64,000 nt of DNA from Alloscardovia theropitheci. GTDB lineage: Bacteria > Actinomycetota > Actinomycetes > Actinomycetales > Bifidobacteriaceae. The notes beneath the pieces are model-generated. The model saw only the letters and a program-made list of their open reading frames with translations, was not told the DNA's origin and searched no databases. Within the stretch, counting starts at the first letter, position 1, and each line of letters starts with the position of its first letter. Made by a program: the position numbers and the translations under genes. The stretch is taken from contig NZ_RXLP01000023.1 of assembly GCF_004332295.1 (NCBI RefSeq), positions 80,526 to 144,525 of the forward strand. Direction: 5' to 3'. This document shows positions 54,256-63,676 of the stretch, piece by piece.

Positions 54256-54659
54256 GGCATGTCGATATTTACTTATTATTTACTGTATTTTACTTTGAAA
54301 TAGCAATCAATGTTAAGAATGCAAAATTGCCATTCTGCCCACAACCAGGACCCGAACATACAAGAGCACAAAACTACAAGACTGGGGGAATAATGAGCAT
54401 CCCCATTATTACCCCCGACGACCTTTATTCTTTTTATTCTTTTATTCGTTTAAGAGACTTCGTGAGAAATCTATTCTGCCAGAAATCTCGACAACTATAT
54501 AATCTCTTAGCATATAGAAAGTGTTGCGAACCTATTGCCTCCTTACTTCGCCAGATTGTGCTCTTAGCCGGACTATAGCTGTGAATTGAATCTCAATTCA
54601 TGTCGTTCCAATATAGTCAGTTCGAGCACAATCAGATCCAGACTTACCCGAATGTAGGA
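54256..54659. other. Intergenic region after the GH101 gene with a long imperfect hairpin
   Basis: No gene is supported in these 400 bp. At 54554-54633, GATTGTGCTC pairs with GAGCACAATC at the base, then ACTATA with TATAGT, and TGAATTGA with TCAATTCA inside. The hairpin lies 27 bp past the GH101 stop and has no T-tract; it may stabilise the 3' end of that mRNA or be a relic of a mobile element. The rest (54256-54540) shows nothing definite. Confidence 0.5.
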
Positions 54660-57600
54660 TTAAGACCTCTCTCTGCGCGAATGAACTACACGTGGCTGAG
54701 TTAACGCCATCCCTATAGCGGCGCACAGAATCACGAAACTCACAATAGTCACAATCATGACGCCAGTTTTTGCGAGATTCATCTTCTGCATGTAATCCTT
54801 AGTAACCAACTTCCCCTGAGAATCATTCTTGCCTGGAGAAACCGGCACTACCGTTTGTCCCGTATTCGGCTGAGGAACGATTGGGTTTACCGGAACATTA
54901 GGATTCGGAGTTGGAGTTGGCTGTGGAGTCGGATTAGGCTGTGGGTTAGGATTTACCGGATTCGGATTAGGCGTAGGATTTGGTGTAGGATTTGGCGTCG
55001 GCGTTGGGGTAGGTGTAGGAGTCGGTGTAGGAGTCGGCACTACGACCAAACTCGGCAATGCATATGCTAAGTTAGCCGTTGCTAACAGAACGTTATATTC
55101 TGTAGCATCACTATGCTCAGCTGCCATACGTGCAGCATTAAGAACCTCGCTAAATTCTTTCCAACTTTCCGGCGTATACTCATTCTCTTTCAAAGCGGAT
55201 GCTTGACTGATCAAATCATTAAGATCTTCCTTGTCAACAATTTGCTTTGAAGAAATCGAACTCACATTCGTCGTAGCTCGTAGCTCTGCAGCTGAAGCAA
55301 ACTTATTCCTTTGCGAAGCTGATTGTCCAGCAGTTTCTAGAGCAGTTATCTTCATGCTCAGTACATTGTCAACTGGAGCAAAGCTAATCTTTTGCCATTC
55401 AGTGTATGTCGTAAATGTTCCTTCTGGCACTGGAACTTCTACGGCGCGGTCTTCAGTAATGAGCTCGATTTTAACTTTCTTAAGCTTGCCATTAACGGTT
55501 GCACCACCTGGACGAGGAAGATATCTCAAACCATTAACTGTCGTTGGCTTCTTAAAGTCAAAACGATACCATGCTGTTCCAGCACCTACGGCGTTCTCTC
55601 CCCAATCAGTATGCCAGTACGTGGAATAGTTATTATCCTGAGCAAAGTCACGAGGACCTTCGATGTCAGCATAATTTTCCTGTTCGCTACCCGATTGGAC
55701 GGTATACGCATCGCGAGGTACATCGTATTTGTCGCTTGACTCACTTCCTGGTGCTGTTGCCATATACTCATCCAATGCAGACAGCAATCCGTATGCATTA
55801 GTGAAATCGTCAGCAGTAGCACCATTCTTATTAATCAGCACCCGCGCTTGAGCCATGGAATGTTCGAATGTCTTCCAAGCATTATCGCTATAATCAGCAC
55901 GCTTGTGCGAGTATTTGCCATCCACATCACTTGCCTTAGCTGTCGCTTCTTCTTTGGAATGTTCCTGCTTATCCAAGGCAGTAATACTAAGATTATCGAG
56001 AACGAAATCTTTATATCCTCCGAAGTTTGCTGCTGCATTCCTCGTTCCGCGAGTATTTGACGCAACTGCTGTGGAGTAAATACCAAACCAGGTTTGATCG
56101 TTAACGCCACCGGTTAATTCGAATTCATAATGCTTGGTTTCACCTAATGATCCGGCTAAATTCTGAACGGTTATACCGTTTTCCGAATAATCACCATTAC
56201 CTATAGCGAGCGCATAAATGTTGTCTGATCCTGACTGATAGTCGAAAGAAATACGATATTTACGTCCCGGTTCGAACTTCACGTTTTGAGGAATTGTTTG
56301 ATAGACAAGCGTATCGTTACTGACAAGACCGTTAATTTTAACGGACCACTGACCTTCCAATACGTCATCCATCTTCTTCACATCCCACCCGGCTTGAGTG
56401 TATGGAGCGTGAAGCTGTGACAAATGAATACGGTTATCTTCTACGCCTTCGGATTCGGAAATAACAAATGGCCAGATACCTTGTGCATTATTTTCGAAAT
56501 TATTTCTAAGCGTCATCACGTACCCGTTATCATCCGTTTTCAAACCATCAAACGCATTTTCTACAACTCGCACATCATCGAAATATGTATCTCCTAGATT
56601 CTTATGTGACAGCGTTAGATCAACGCGTCCGCTCTCAGGAGCGATAAAGAACACATACATATTTTGGAAATAACTGTTTCCATTCACGGTTGACGAATTT
56701 GTATTGTGCGAATAAGCCTTAACGTAATTCTTAGCAATACTTCTTCCCGTGGAATTAGTAGCCAATACCTTGCCTTGTGAGCTTATGGTCATTCGAGCTT
56801 GCCCATCACTGCGGTTATCGACGCCCACGTATACTGCATATCGCTTTCCTGGAACCAAATCTGTGAGTTTTTGCGTCGCAGAAATTGTTCCAGACAATGT
56901 GAGCATCGGATTACTGTGTTGGCTCTTTTGAATGTGCGCACTGCCTTTACCGCTCAAGCTCCAATTGTCTTTAAGACTTTGCTCTCCACCATTAAAGCCA
57001 GCATCTACGATATGCATCCCCGTACTCCATTGGAAAGAGTGCTGAATTGGATTGACATCGCCCTTGTAGACCACATACGGGGTTTGAGCTTCGGCATTGA
57101 TTGTAACCGTGCCATTGACTACAGGAATAATCTTCTCTTCCGTTTTGCCCAAGTCTGTAAGCTTGTAGAGCTTTACCGAGGATAGATTGTGCCAGCCCGC
57201 TGGAAGACCCCATGTAGTGACGCTTCCTGAAGTATTCCAATGATACAGTTTTTGATCTTGTGACTTGACTAATTTACCACTTTGAGCATCCCATAGCCAT
57301 GGCAGCAAGTATGATTCCGTACCACCCTGACCATTATCGCCGCGTGAGACAGCTCCTGAAGCAATCATTGTACCGTTAAGAGTTATGGTACGTTGACGAT
57401 ACTTATCCGAGTGAGAATCGTTGGATGCTCTAGCCAAGACTAGAGTATTACCATAATTGTCTTTTAACGTAATCTCTTCATTACCGTTATTAGTATTTGG
57501 ATCAGTAACCGATGAGGAATCCAACGGATTATTAACCCAACGATATACCGTGAAATGTTGAATAAATTTTGTAGAAACGTCATGGGTGAACAGATTACGA

Positions 57601-60263
57601 ATATATGCATCATAATCGTTGCGCCCCTGCCATCCTTCAAAATCCTTCATATTATATCCACCAAGTAACGGAGCATTAGCTGCGCCACCATAGGAAGGAT
57701 AATCGCCTACCCAGCTGTCCTTTTGATGATTGCGAAGGAATCGCATAACTTGCGAATTCTCGCCCTTAACGCGAGAACCACCGTAGGTGAGATCAGCAGC
57801 CCAGTGCTGGAATGTCGAATCATACTCATTACCTGATCCCCATTCCGTAGTCATGCGCCAACCGTTATCGTTAATCATCTTTGACATCTTGCGAGTTTCC
57901 CATGAATCTTCATGATTTGATGATGTGAGATTTCCCCACACATCAAGATAAATGAAGTCCATGTTATCCCCGACTTGCTTCTTCAGATCTGCGAATCGTT
58001 TAGCACGAGCACCCGTTGCCAGATCATAAATGCCGTCAATGCCAACTCCCTGATCGAGCCAGTTCCACCCGTAATGTAGTTTTCCATTCGAGTCACGACG
58101 AACTGTATTATCGTTAAACGCTCGCGCTTCCGGATACATTTCAGATGCATTGACGTGTACTCCAAAACGCGCTCCCAGCTTAGACCCCTGCGACATAAGG
58201 GTATTCATATCTTTAGCCCCACCGATACGCATACCGATATCACCATAATCAGGATGCCCTGAATCATGGCCTTCGCTGCCGTATCCCTTGAGCAACACTG
58301 ACTGACCCAAACCATCCGTGTTGAGTGAAACTTTCTTGACATTATCGAGAGTTGTAAGGAATGGATTTTGAGCTTGAGAGCCAAAATTCATCGCAATGCG
58401 CCACGCTACTAATTCCGGAACTTCTTCAGACTTATATGGATTATTCATAATCTTTCTGAAAGCGAGCGCGCCATCTTGCCAATTGATAGCGCCATCATTA
58501 TTATCATCGCCGGTGATAACCACAGCCATTTTTGGCATATCCGTTTGTTCAACGGTATAGGACTGGTTCTTGGAATCTGTGACAACACGATGGTAATACC
58601 ATGGCGCGCTTGCTAAGCCTAAAGATACTTGTCCAGTAATACGGTCAGTACTTGCCAAAATACGAGTATTGTGGCTTCCCCCTCGAACCGGTGCAGCCAC
58701 GACTCGCCCTTCATGTTCTGAATTGCTCCACATTCCAGCACTGAGCCCTCCACCGGACACGAACGCATACATGTAATCGCGATCGTTCTTAGATGCCATG
58801 TTTGCGGTGATTGAGTAATTTTCATCACCGACCTTGTTCGTATCTGATGACATAACAGCGCCAGTAAACTGTGCTGCATCTTGGTCGCTTCGAACCGACA
58901 CCAGACTATGGTGTGGGAAACTCAGCGTCTGTATTGGATACTGCTCCCCTGCATTATTGTCAATCTTGGACACCGCAAAGTGCAATGTGTTGTCAGAAAC
59001 AGTAACATCAACGCTAAGAACTGCATCAATATGTTCTGCTTCATTCTTTACCGTCAGAGTATACGTAGCAGCTGTATCACTCTTTTTAGTAAAAGTGACA
59101 TCCTGATCGTTCACACTGATATCAGTGCCATTAATATTTACTATGCGCACGTCCTTTGTTTGTCCGTACATAACACGTGAGCCAAGTTTCGTCATCGTAT
59201 ATGTATACACCGAAGGGAAGTTCGTCTTCAGCGCTACTTCCATATCTTGCGTGTGTAGAGTTTGGGTTTCAACGATGGTTTCTTTATTCAAAGTGATTGG
59301 ATTAACTTCTACATTAGACTGTGTTACTTGTATCTCTTGAGCAGCATCGTCGTAGCCAGCTTTGCTGACATGAATTGTATAGGTACCAATTTCTACGTCA
59401 GGAATCGTGAAAGAACCATCAGACTGAGTACTCGTAGTCTTTTGCGAATTCTCATCTGAAGAACCTGTGGTATTCGAAGTGCTTATGATACGCACTGTCG
59501 CCTCGGCAACTGGGTTTTGTGCAGAATCGACCACTTTTCCAGATACTGAATAGCTTGGAACAGGAGCATAAGGATCGGTGACATACATATCAGTGAGTTC
59601 ATCACCCCATGTGCTTGCTTTCATTGCAATTTTGTCTGTCAGCTCGGTCATGGCACTATAATCCACGTCGAAGGCTTTTTGCCCATCGACCATCAAAGTG
59701 GCGACATGGCCTGTCCATGAAATCGTAATGTCAGTATCCGTCTCTACTTCAGGAGCTGCAATACGATCGCCATCGAACCACACGCCGTCGCTGCCATAGC
59801 GTTGCCAGAACCAACCATCCCTATCGAAACCTATAAAAAGGCCATGTCCCGGGTCTTTATAGCCTAGGTAGAAACCAAAGCGATTCTTAGAGGATTCTTG
59901 GAAAGAGGCGATGCGAGCTGTGAAGCTACCAGCATTCGAGAAATCATATGAACCGTTTTTTATGGCGACTGCGGGATATTGAGAGGCATTGTCTACAGAA
60001 TTGCCGTTACCACGAGCCGATTTGAAATGAGTCCAGCCCGAAATCTCTTGGAGAATTTCGGAACCTTTTGCCGTCGCTGGATCTAGTGTCCAAATCCACG
60101 GCTGGTAATTTTCAGTTGAACGTGCGCTCACCCCTGCATACGGCGTTAGGCTTTCGTTTGCTAACGCATGTGGGAGTGAGTCTGCTGCGACGGCAACCTG
60201 CCCTGCGGTAAGCATCGCTACAGCAAGAGCCATTGCCACCATCGCGGATACTTTCCTTTTCAT
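54660..60263 (-). CDS. Cell-wall-anchored GH101 endo-alpha-N-acetylgalactosaminidase
   Basis: An 1867-residue surface enzyme that releases core O-glycans (Gal-beta-1,3-GalNAc) from mucins. Order: signal peptide (about 1-27), a laminin-G-like region, a carboxypeptidase-regulatory-like fold (about 240-325), the GH101 region with the proposed nucleophile Asp774 (FIYLDVWGN) and acid/base Glu807 (TTEWGSG), which have the same spacing as in known enzymes, carbohydrate-binding and F5/8C-like modules (about 1510-1680), a FIVAR-like helix, a Pro/Thr/Asn repeat (about 1740-1800), then LAKTG (1830-1834), a hydrophobic segment and basic tail. LAKTG differs from LPXTG at position 2. No sortase gene is close by. 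Confidence 0.94.
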   Translation of the reverse strand: MKRKVSAMVAMALAVAMLTAGQVAVAADSLPHALANESLTPYAGVSARSTENYQPWIWTLDPATAKGSEILQEISGWTHFKSARGNGNSVDNASQYPAVAIKNGSYDFSNAGSFTARIASFQESSKNRFGFYLGYKDPGHGLFIGFDRDGWFWQRYGSDGVWFDGDRIAAPEVETDTDITISWTGHVATLMVDGQKAFDVDYSAMTELTDKIAMKASTWGDELTDMYVTDPYAPVPSYSVSGKVVDSAQNPVAEATVRIISTSNTTGSSDENSQKTTSTQSDGSFTIPDVEIGTYTIHVSKAGYDDAAQEIQVTQSNVEVNPITLNKETIVETQTLHTQDMEVALKTNFPSVYTYTMTKLGSRVMYGQTKDVRIVNINGTDISVNDQDVTFTKKSDTAATYTLTVKNEAEHIDAVLSVDVTVSDNTLHFAVSKIDNNAGEQYPIQTLSFPHHSLVSVRSDQDAAQFTGAVMSSDTNKVGDENYSITANMASKNDRDYMYAFVSGGGLSAGMWSNSEHEGRVVAAPVRGGSHNTRILASTDRITGQVSLGLASAPWYYHRVVTDSKNQSYTVEQTDMPKMAVVITGDDNNDGAINWQDGALAFRKIMNNPYKSEEVPELVAWRIAMNFGSQAQNPFLTTLDNVKKVSLNTDGLGQSVLLKGYGSEGHDSGHPDYGDIGMRIGGAKDMNTLMSQGSKLGARFGVHVNASEMYPEARAFNDNTVRRDSNGKLHYGWNWLDQGVGIDGIYDLATGARAKRFADLKKQVGDNMDFIYLDVWGNLTSSNHEDSWETRKMSKMINDNGWRMTTEWGSGNEYDSTFQHWAADLTYGGSRVKGENSQVMRFLRNHQKDSWVGDYPSYGGAANAPLLGGYNMKDFEGWQGRNDYDAYIRNLFTHDVSTKFIQHFTVYRWVNNPLDSSSVTDPNTNNGNEEITLKDNYGNTLVLARASNDSHSDKYRQRTITLNGTMIASGAVSRGDNGQGGTESYLLPWLWDAQSGKLVKSQDQKLYHWNTSGSVTTWGLPAGWHNLSSVKLYKLTDLGKTEEKIIPVVNGTVTINAEAQTPYVVYKGDVNPIQHSFQWSTGMHIVDAGFNGGEQSLKDNWSLSGKGSAHIQKSQHSNPMLTLSGTISATQKLTDLVPGKRYAVYVGVDNRSDGQARMTISSQGKVLATNSTGRSIAKNYVKAYSHNTNSSTVNGNSYFQNMYVFFIAPESGRVDLTLSHKNLGDTYFDDVRVVENAFDGLKTDDNGYVMTLRNNFENNAQGIWPFVISESEGVEDNRIHLSQLHAPYTQAGWDVKKMDDVLEGQWSVKINGLVSNDTLVYQTIPQNVKFEPGRKYRISFDYQSGSDNIYALAIGNGDYSENGITVQNLAGSLGETKHYEFELTGGVNDQTWFGIYSTAVASNTRGTRNAAANFGGYKDFVLDNLSITALDKQEHSKEEATAKASDVDGKYSHKRADYSDNAWKTFEHSMAQARVLINKNGATADDFTNAYGLLSALDEYMATAPGSESSDKYDVPRDAYTVQSGSEQENYADIEGPRDFAQDNNYSTYWHTDWGENAVGAGTAWYRFDFKKPTTVNGLRYLPRPGGATVNGKLKKVKIELITEDRAVEVPVPEGTFTTYTEWQKISFAPVDNVLSMKITALETAGQSASQRNKFASAAELRATTNVSSISSKQIVDKEDLNDLISQASALKENEYTPESWKEFSEVLNAARMAAEHSDATEYNVLLATANLAYALPSLVVVPTPTPTPTPTPTPTPNPTPNPTPNPNPVNPNPQPNPTPQPTPTPNPNVPVNPIVPQPNTGQTVVPVSPGKNDSQGKLVTKDYMQKMNLAKTGVMIVTIVSFVILCAAIGMALTQPRVVHSRRERS

Positions 60264-60490
60264 ATCCGTGAGACTCCTTTATCTCGTTGTGTTATGGTGT
60301 TCATATTTGGAAGTAAACACGAACATCCCCGGCGAATGAAGCAAAAACCCTTCATTTGCTTCACCTTCACAAGGCACTCAAATTCGTCATCGAAAAAATG
60401 CTTGTCTTATGAAATAACCGTGACTATAAGTTTACTAAACTTACAAAATTACTTCAATGCGCTCCACATGCGTTTCGACGATTGAGGTCA
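60264..60490. other. Upstream region of the GH101 gene
   Basis: About 230 bp with no supported gene. It should hold the GH101 promoter, but no clear hexamer pair or operator-like palindrome stands out. Confidence 0.4.
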
Positions 60491-60531
60491 AAAATGAGGC
60501 GTTACGTTTTGCAAAAAACGCAACGCCTCAT
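60491..60531 (-). terminator. Intrinsic terminator of the esterase gene
   Basis: TGAGGCGTT with ACGTTTT pairs with AAAACG and AACGCCTCA in 60495-60531; on the minus strand it is followed by TTTTTG. It lies 25 bp after the esterase stop. Confidence 0.8.
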
Positions 60532-60555
60532 TTCACAATCAGCTCTCTAAGCTAA

Positions 60556-61680
60556 CTAATTTTCTAATATTTCTCGCATAAATGCATCCATCTTATCGAG
60601 AGTAATTTGTGAGCGCTCATGAGTTGCTAATCCAATAACATACACATGCCCCAGTTCTCCCCATTTTTCAGTATCGGCTACATCTAACTCATTCTTAATT
60701 CCGAGCTTATCCAAGCGATTCGCCAAATCAACGTTTTCTGCGTATAAGAAATCATCGGTCGCTGTATTAATAAAAGTTGGAGGGAGCGTTCCAGCTTCAA
60801 GCAAAGCACTCGTTGTATCAAATCCAGCGAATTTATCACTAACACTCTCAAATACTTCTGCTGCAATTCCACGGAGTAAATCTTGGTCGCTCGAAGGATG
60901 GAAACGTTCATACAGGTTATACACACCACAGACGAGAAGGAGCCCCTTAATATCTAGACCAGCTTGTGGAACGCCTGTTTGCTCGCTCATCTTCGCGTTC
61001 GCTTCGATGACGGCACTATGCAATGCAAAGCAGCCACCCGCCGAGTCTCCTGTAAGGAAAAGTTTGCTTGTATCACCGCCGTATTGCGATATATTTTTCA
61101 ACGTCCATGAATATGCATGTGACAAATCAGTGAGCATTTGAGCAAAATTATAGCGAGGTCCAGGTCGATAGCTTGGCAAAACCACAACATAACCACGATG
61201 GGCCAGATGCATAGCAAAGCTTCGATTGAGTTCGCGTAAGCCATATACGAAACCACCGCCGTGATCGTCAATTACTACGGGATACGTGTGATTTTCATCA
61301 GCATCTGCAGGCGCGAATACATCCAAGAAATGTCCACGATCATTATCATCGTCATACGCAATCGCCAAATGAGATTGAACATCCACAGGAAGTTGCCACG
61401 CAGTAATACGTGGATAATCCACTTCACATGAGCCTAAGCGCATCTGTACTGCCACACTCTTTGCGAGATCTGAAATATGTTCACTACCATCGCCAGATAA
61501 ATCCTCATCAATGTATGACCACAGTTTTCCAGCTTCTTTCCAATCACCAATAGCTTTTGCTTGTTCAACGATGGCATATGCGGAAGAATTATCCGAATAT
61601 CCCGGTCCCTGAGTTGGATTGCTTGGATTAGCAGACACATTCTCGCGCTCTAATGATTTATCCATAGATTGTTCTGTCAT
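60556..61680 (-). CDS. Alpha/beta hydrolase of the hormone-sensitive-lipase (acetyl esterase) type
   Basis: A 374-residue soluble esterase. It has the HGGG oxyanion motif (DDHGGGFVYGLRELNRS), the nucleophile elbow LTGDSAGGCFALHSA, an aspartate in ATDDFLYAENVDLANRL and the late histidine in LGHVYVIGLA. These are the catalytic elements of the HSL or Aes family. The start ATG at 61680 follows AGGAGGATTACATT; a longer reading frame back to 61788 is unlikely. The gene has its own terminator. Its substrate is not evident; short acyl or acetyl sugar esters are typical. Confidence 0.88.
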   Translation of the reverse strand: MTEQSMDKSLERENVSANPSNPTQGPGYSDNSSAYAIVEQAKAIGDWKEAGKLWSYIDEDLSGDGSEHISDLAKSVAVQMRLGSCEVDYPRITAWQLPVDVQSHLAIAYDDDNDRGHFLDVFAPADADENHTYPVVIDDHGGGFVYGLRELNRSFAMHLAHRGYVVVLPSYRPGPRYNFAQMLTDLSHAYSWTLKNISQYGGDTSKLFLTGDSAGGCFALHSAVIEANAKMSEQTGVPQAGLDIKGLLLVCGVYNLYERFHPSSDQDLLRGIAAEVFESVSDKFAGFDTTSALLEAGTLPPTFINTATDDFLYAENVDLANRLDKLGIKNELDVADTEKWGELGHVYVIGLATHERSQITLDKMDAFMREILEN

Positions 61681-61824
61681 AATGTAATCCTCCTTCATGC
61701 GATTTGCATCATGCGACAATGCATTACACATGTGTACTTCGCTGTGCATTATGGGTTTATTCTTAAGACTATATCGCACTTTAAGCACACTATTGTTAAG
61801 GAGTCCGAGTGTTGGACTATCTTC

Positions 61825-63141
61825 CTACTTGTGCTCCATACGGTTTGAGTCCATTACTGTATAACTATTACCAGGTTTAAGTGGTTTTGTAAGAGCATCC
61901 TTAACATGCGCATAGTGTCTTTGTTCCTGTGCAACCTTAGGTTCAACAACACTTCGATAATAACTATCAGAAAAATCATTCATATGCTGAGCAAGATCAG
62001 AATCCGTATCCATTACTTTTTGAATACCCTGATTTATTGACGAGCGAATTTGTTCGAAATCATTCGATATTTTCTTCGATGCTTGAACATCACTCGTTGT
62101 TAAATTTTCAAAACGTTCAAGTACTTGTTCTAGCGTGAGCCCATTGATATACAACTGTTCATCTATTGCAGAGTACGGTAGTATCGCCAGTAATCTTTTC
62201 ATATCCGAAATTGCTCTGCTTACCTTATCGCGTAATTCTTGTACAGTTTGGGTATGAAGAGTATCAATATTATGCTCTAGTTGACCGGCATGAGCAGCGA
62301 CGGCATCCGAAATGAATTCGGCTTGGACACTATCAAGAACGAATTGACCCTGTTTACCGTGGGCGAATTGAGGAAAATGCTCACGGTAAAAACTTAAAGC
62401 AGACTTCATATCGTTAAAGTTGGGTTGCATCTCGACAAGCCCACCATCATCTTGCCATTGATAACCTCCCCACATGTGCTGAGAGATTTTATCTACACCC
62501 AAATCTTTTGAATCAATTCGATGCAACCGACCGATGCAGTTGAACACATCACCATATCCCAACGCAATAGCATCACGCTGATCGACGTAATTATGAATTT
62601 TATTCCTCAATTTCAGAGCGGTATCACGCTCCTGTGCCCCAAGGGTCGAATAAATATTTGGCCCCTCATACGCAAACACATTACCAATTTGAGAGGGGTT
62701 AGTTACTTTTACTGCCGCATACTGAGCACACATCGACCCCAAAGAATGACCATAAACATCAAACTGAGCGTCAGAATGTTCGCTCATCACTTTCTGTAAC
62801 TGTGCGGCTGCTGCGCTCAATTGAGATGTAACACCCTTACCACCAGTAAGAATCTTATCAACCATCGGCACATCATTATCCAACCAATCCTTCTGCCAAC
62901 CATCCTTACCCGGAGACTCAGAACCACGAAACAACACAGAATAATGCTTATCATCCGTCTTAACGACGTACATCCTCAAACCCGTAGACTTATCATCAAC
63001 AACACTATCAAGGGAGCCAAGGGTCTTCTTTTCTAAACCTTTTCCATATGTTACGGGGGCTCCAATATCACTGGGCGAATAAGAATCGTACTCAACCTCG
63101 GCAATCTTCTTACGGTCCTTTTCCGTTAATATATTATTCAT
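61825..63141 (-). CDS. Class-3-lipase-like protein with helical C-terminal domain, candidate secreted effector
   Basis: A 438-residue protein without signal peptide. The N-terminal half is a lipase domain: VVDDKSTGLRMYVVKTDDKHYSVLFRGSE, nucleophile Ser133 in FDVYGHSLGSMCAQYAA, aspartate in VDQRDAIALGYG and histidine in ISQHMWGGYQW. The C-terminal half (about 250-438) is all helical and charged. Catalytic domain first and helical domain last is the reverse layout of LXG toxins and resembles that reported for the type VII lipase TslA of Staphylococcus aureus. It lies just downstream of a DUF1310 gene and of a broken lipase copy. Secretion is inferred. The ATG at 63141 is preferred to 63171. Confidence 0.82.
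   Translation of the reverse strand: MNNILTEKDRKKIAEVEYDSYSPSDIGAPVTYGKGLEKKTLGSLDSVVDDKSTGLRMYVVKTDDKHYSVLFRGSESPGKDGWQKDWLDNDVPMVDKILTGGKGVTSQLSAAAAQLQKVMSEHSDAQFDVYGHSLGSMCAQYAAVKVTNPSQIGNVFAYEGPNIYSTLGAQERDTALKLRNKIHNYVDQRDAIALGYGDVFNCIGRLHRIDSKDLGVDKISQHMWGGYQWQDDGGLVEMQPNFNDMKSALSFYREHFPQFAHGKQGQFVLDSVQAEFISDAVAAHAGQLEHNIDTLHTQTVQELRDKVSRAISDMKRLLAILPYSAIDEQLYINGLTLEQVLERFENLTTSDVQASKKISNDFEQIRSSINQGIQKVMDTDSDLAQHMNDFSDSYYRSVVEPKVAQEQRHYAHVKDALTKPLKPGNSYTVMDSNRMEHK
62797..63003. repeat. 207-bp direct repeat, copy 1 (inside lipase gene)
   Basis: Nearly identical, without gaps, to 63680-63886 (offset 883 bp); only a few base changes are seen. It covers the part of the lipase that encodes VVDDKSTG to SAAAxQL. 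The near identity next to diverged flanks suggests recent duplication or gene conversion. Confidence 0.9.
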
Positions 63142-63246
63142 CACAGGACTTCTTTCTGATACGAGTTTCAAATCTTAGCAAGAGTCTCCACTAACACAGA
63201 CTGTTAATTCCTCATGCTACGTATTAGCACTCCCGTTATCATTGTT

Positions 63247-63663
63247 TTATTCGCGATCTATAGCGTCAAGTTTCTTATATAATTCATAGGCCTTCGGAGA
63301 CATTCCTTGAACATTGATTTCGAGATTTCTCTGTGGATTATCTTTTCCAAAGACCAAATGTAGCACCATATCCGTGTCATTATTCAGTTCTATTCTGACC
63401 ATAATCCCACCCATAGGGTTATGCTCAATCGTATCGGTCAAAATCTTGTACGATTTAATTCGCCCCTTATCAGTCAGCGCATTCGGATCTGCAGAACGCA
63501 ACTCATCCTCAATAAGTTTCCTCCCCTCACTACCAGTAACCACCGAATACATATAACCCTTCTCAACCAAACCAGGCACAAAAACCACCCCCACAACACA
63601 CACAACAACAGTCAAAACAATCAAAATAACGCGGTATTTCCGCACAAAACTCTTAAAAGCCAT
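63247..63663 (-). CDS. DUF1310-family membrane protein (copy 3)
   Basis: A 138-residue protein with one N-terminal membrane helix (VILIVLTVVVCVVGVVFVPG) and the outside DUF1310 pattern ALTDKGRIKSYKILTDTIEHNPMGGIMVRIELNNDTD. It is clearly related to the two copies at 30-31 kb but more diverged. It lies between a truncated lipase copy (14 bp upstream) and the full lipase (106 bp downstream), the same gene association as at locus 1. A role as immunity or accessory protein is inference. Confidence 0.85.
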   Translation of the reverse strand: MAFKSFVRKYRVILIVLTVVVCVVGVVFVPGLVEKGYMYSVVTGSEGRKLIEDELRSADPNALTDKGRIKSYKILTDTIEHNPMGGIMVRIELNNDTDMVLHLVFGKDNPQRNLEINVQGMSPKAYELYKKLDAIDRE

Positions 63664-63676
63664 AACTCATCACCTT

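Noticed and set aside
54855..55070. Arg-rich open frame opposite the GH101 gene
   Set aside because: It is the antisense of the Pro/Thr/Asn repeat of the wall-spanning segment, an effect of the repeated codons.
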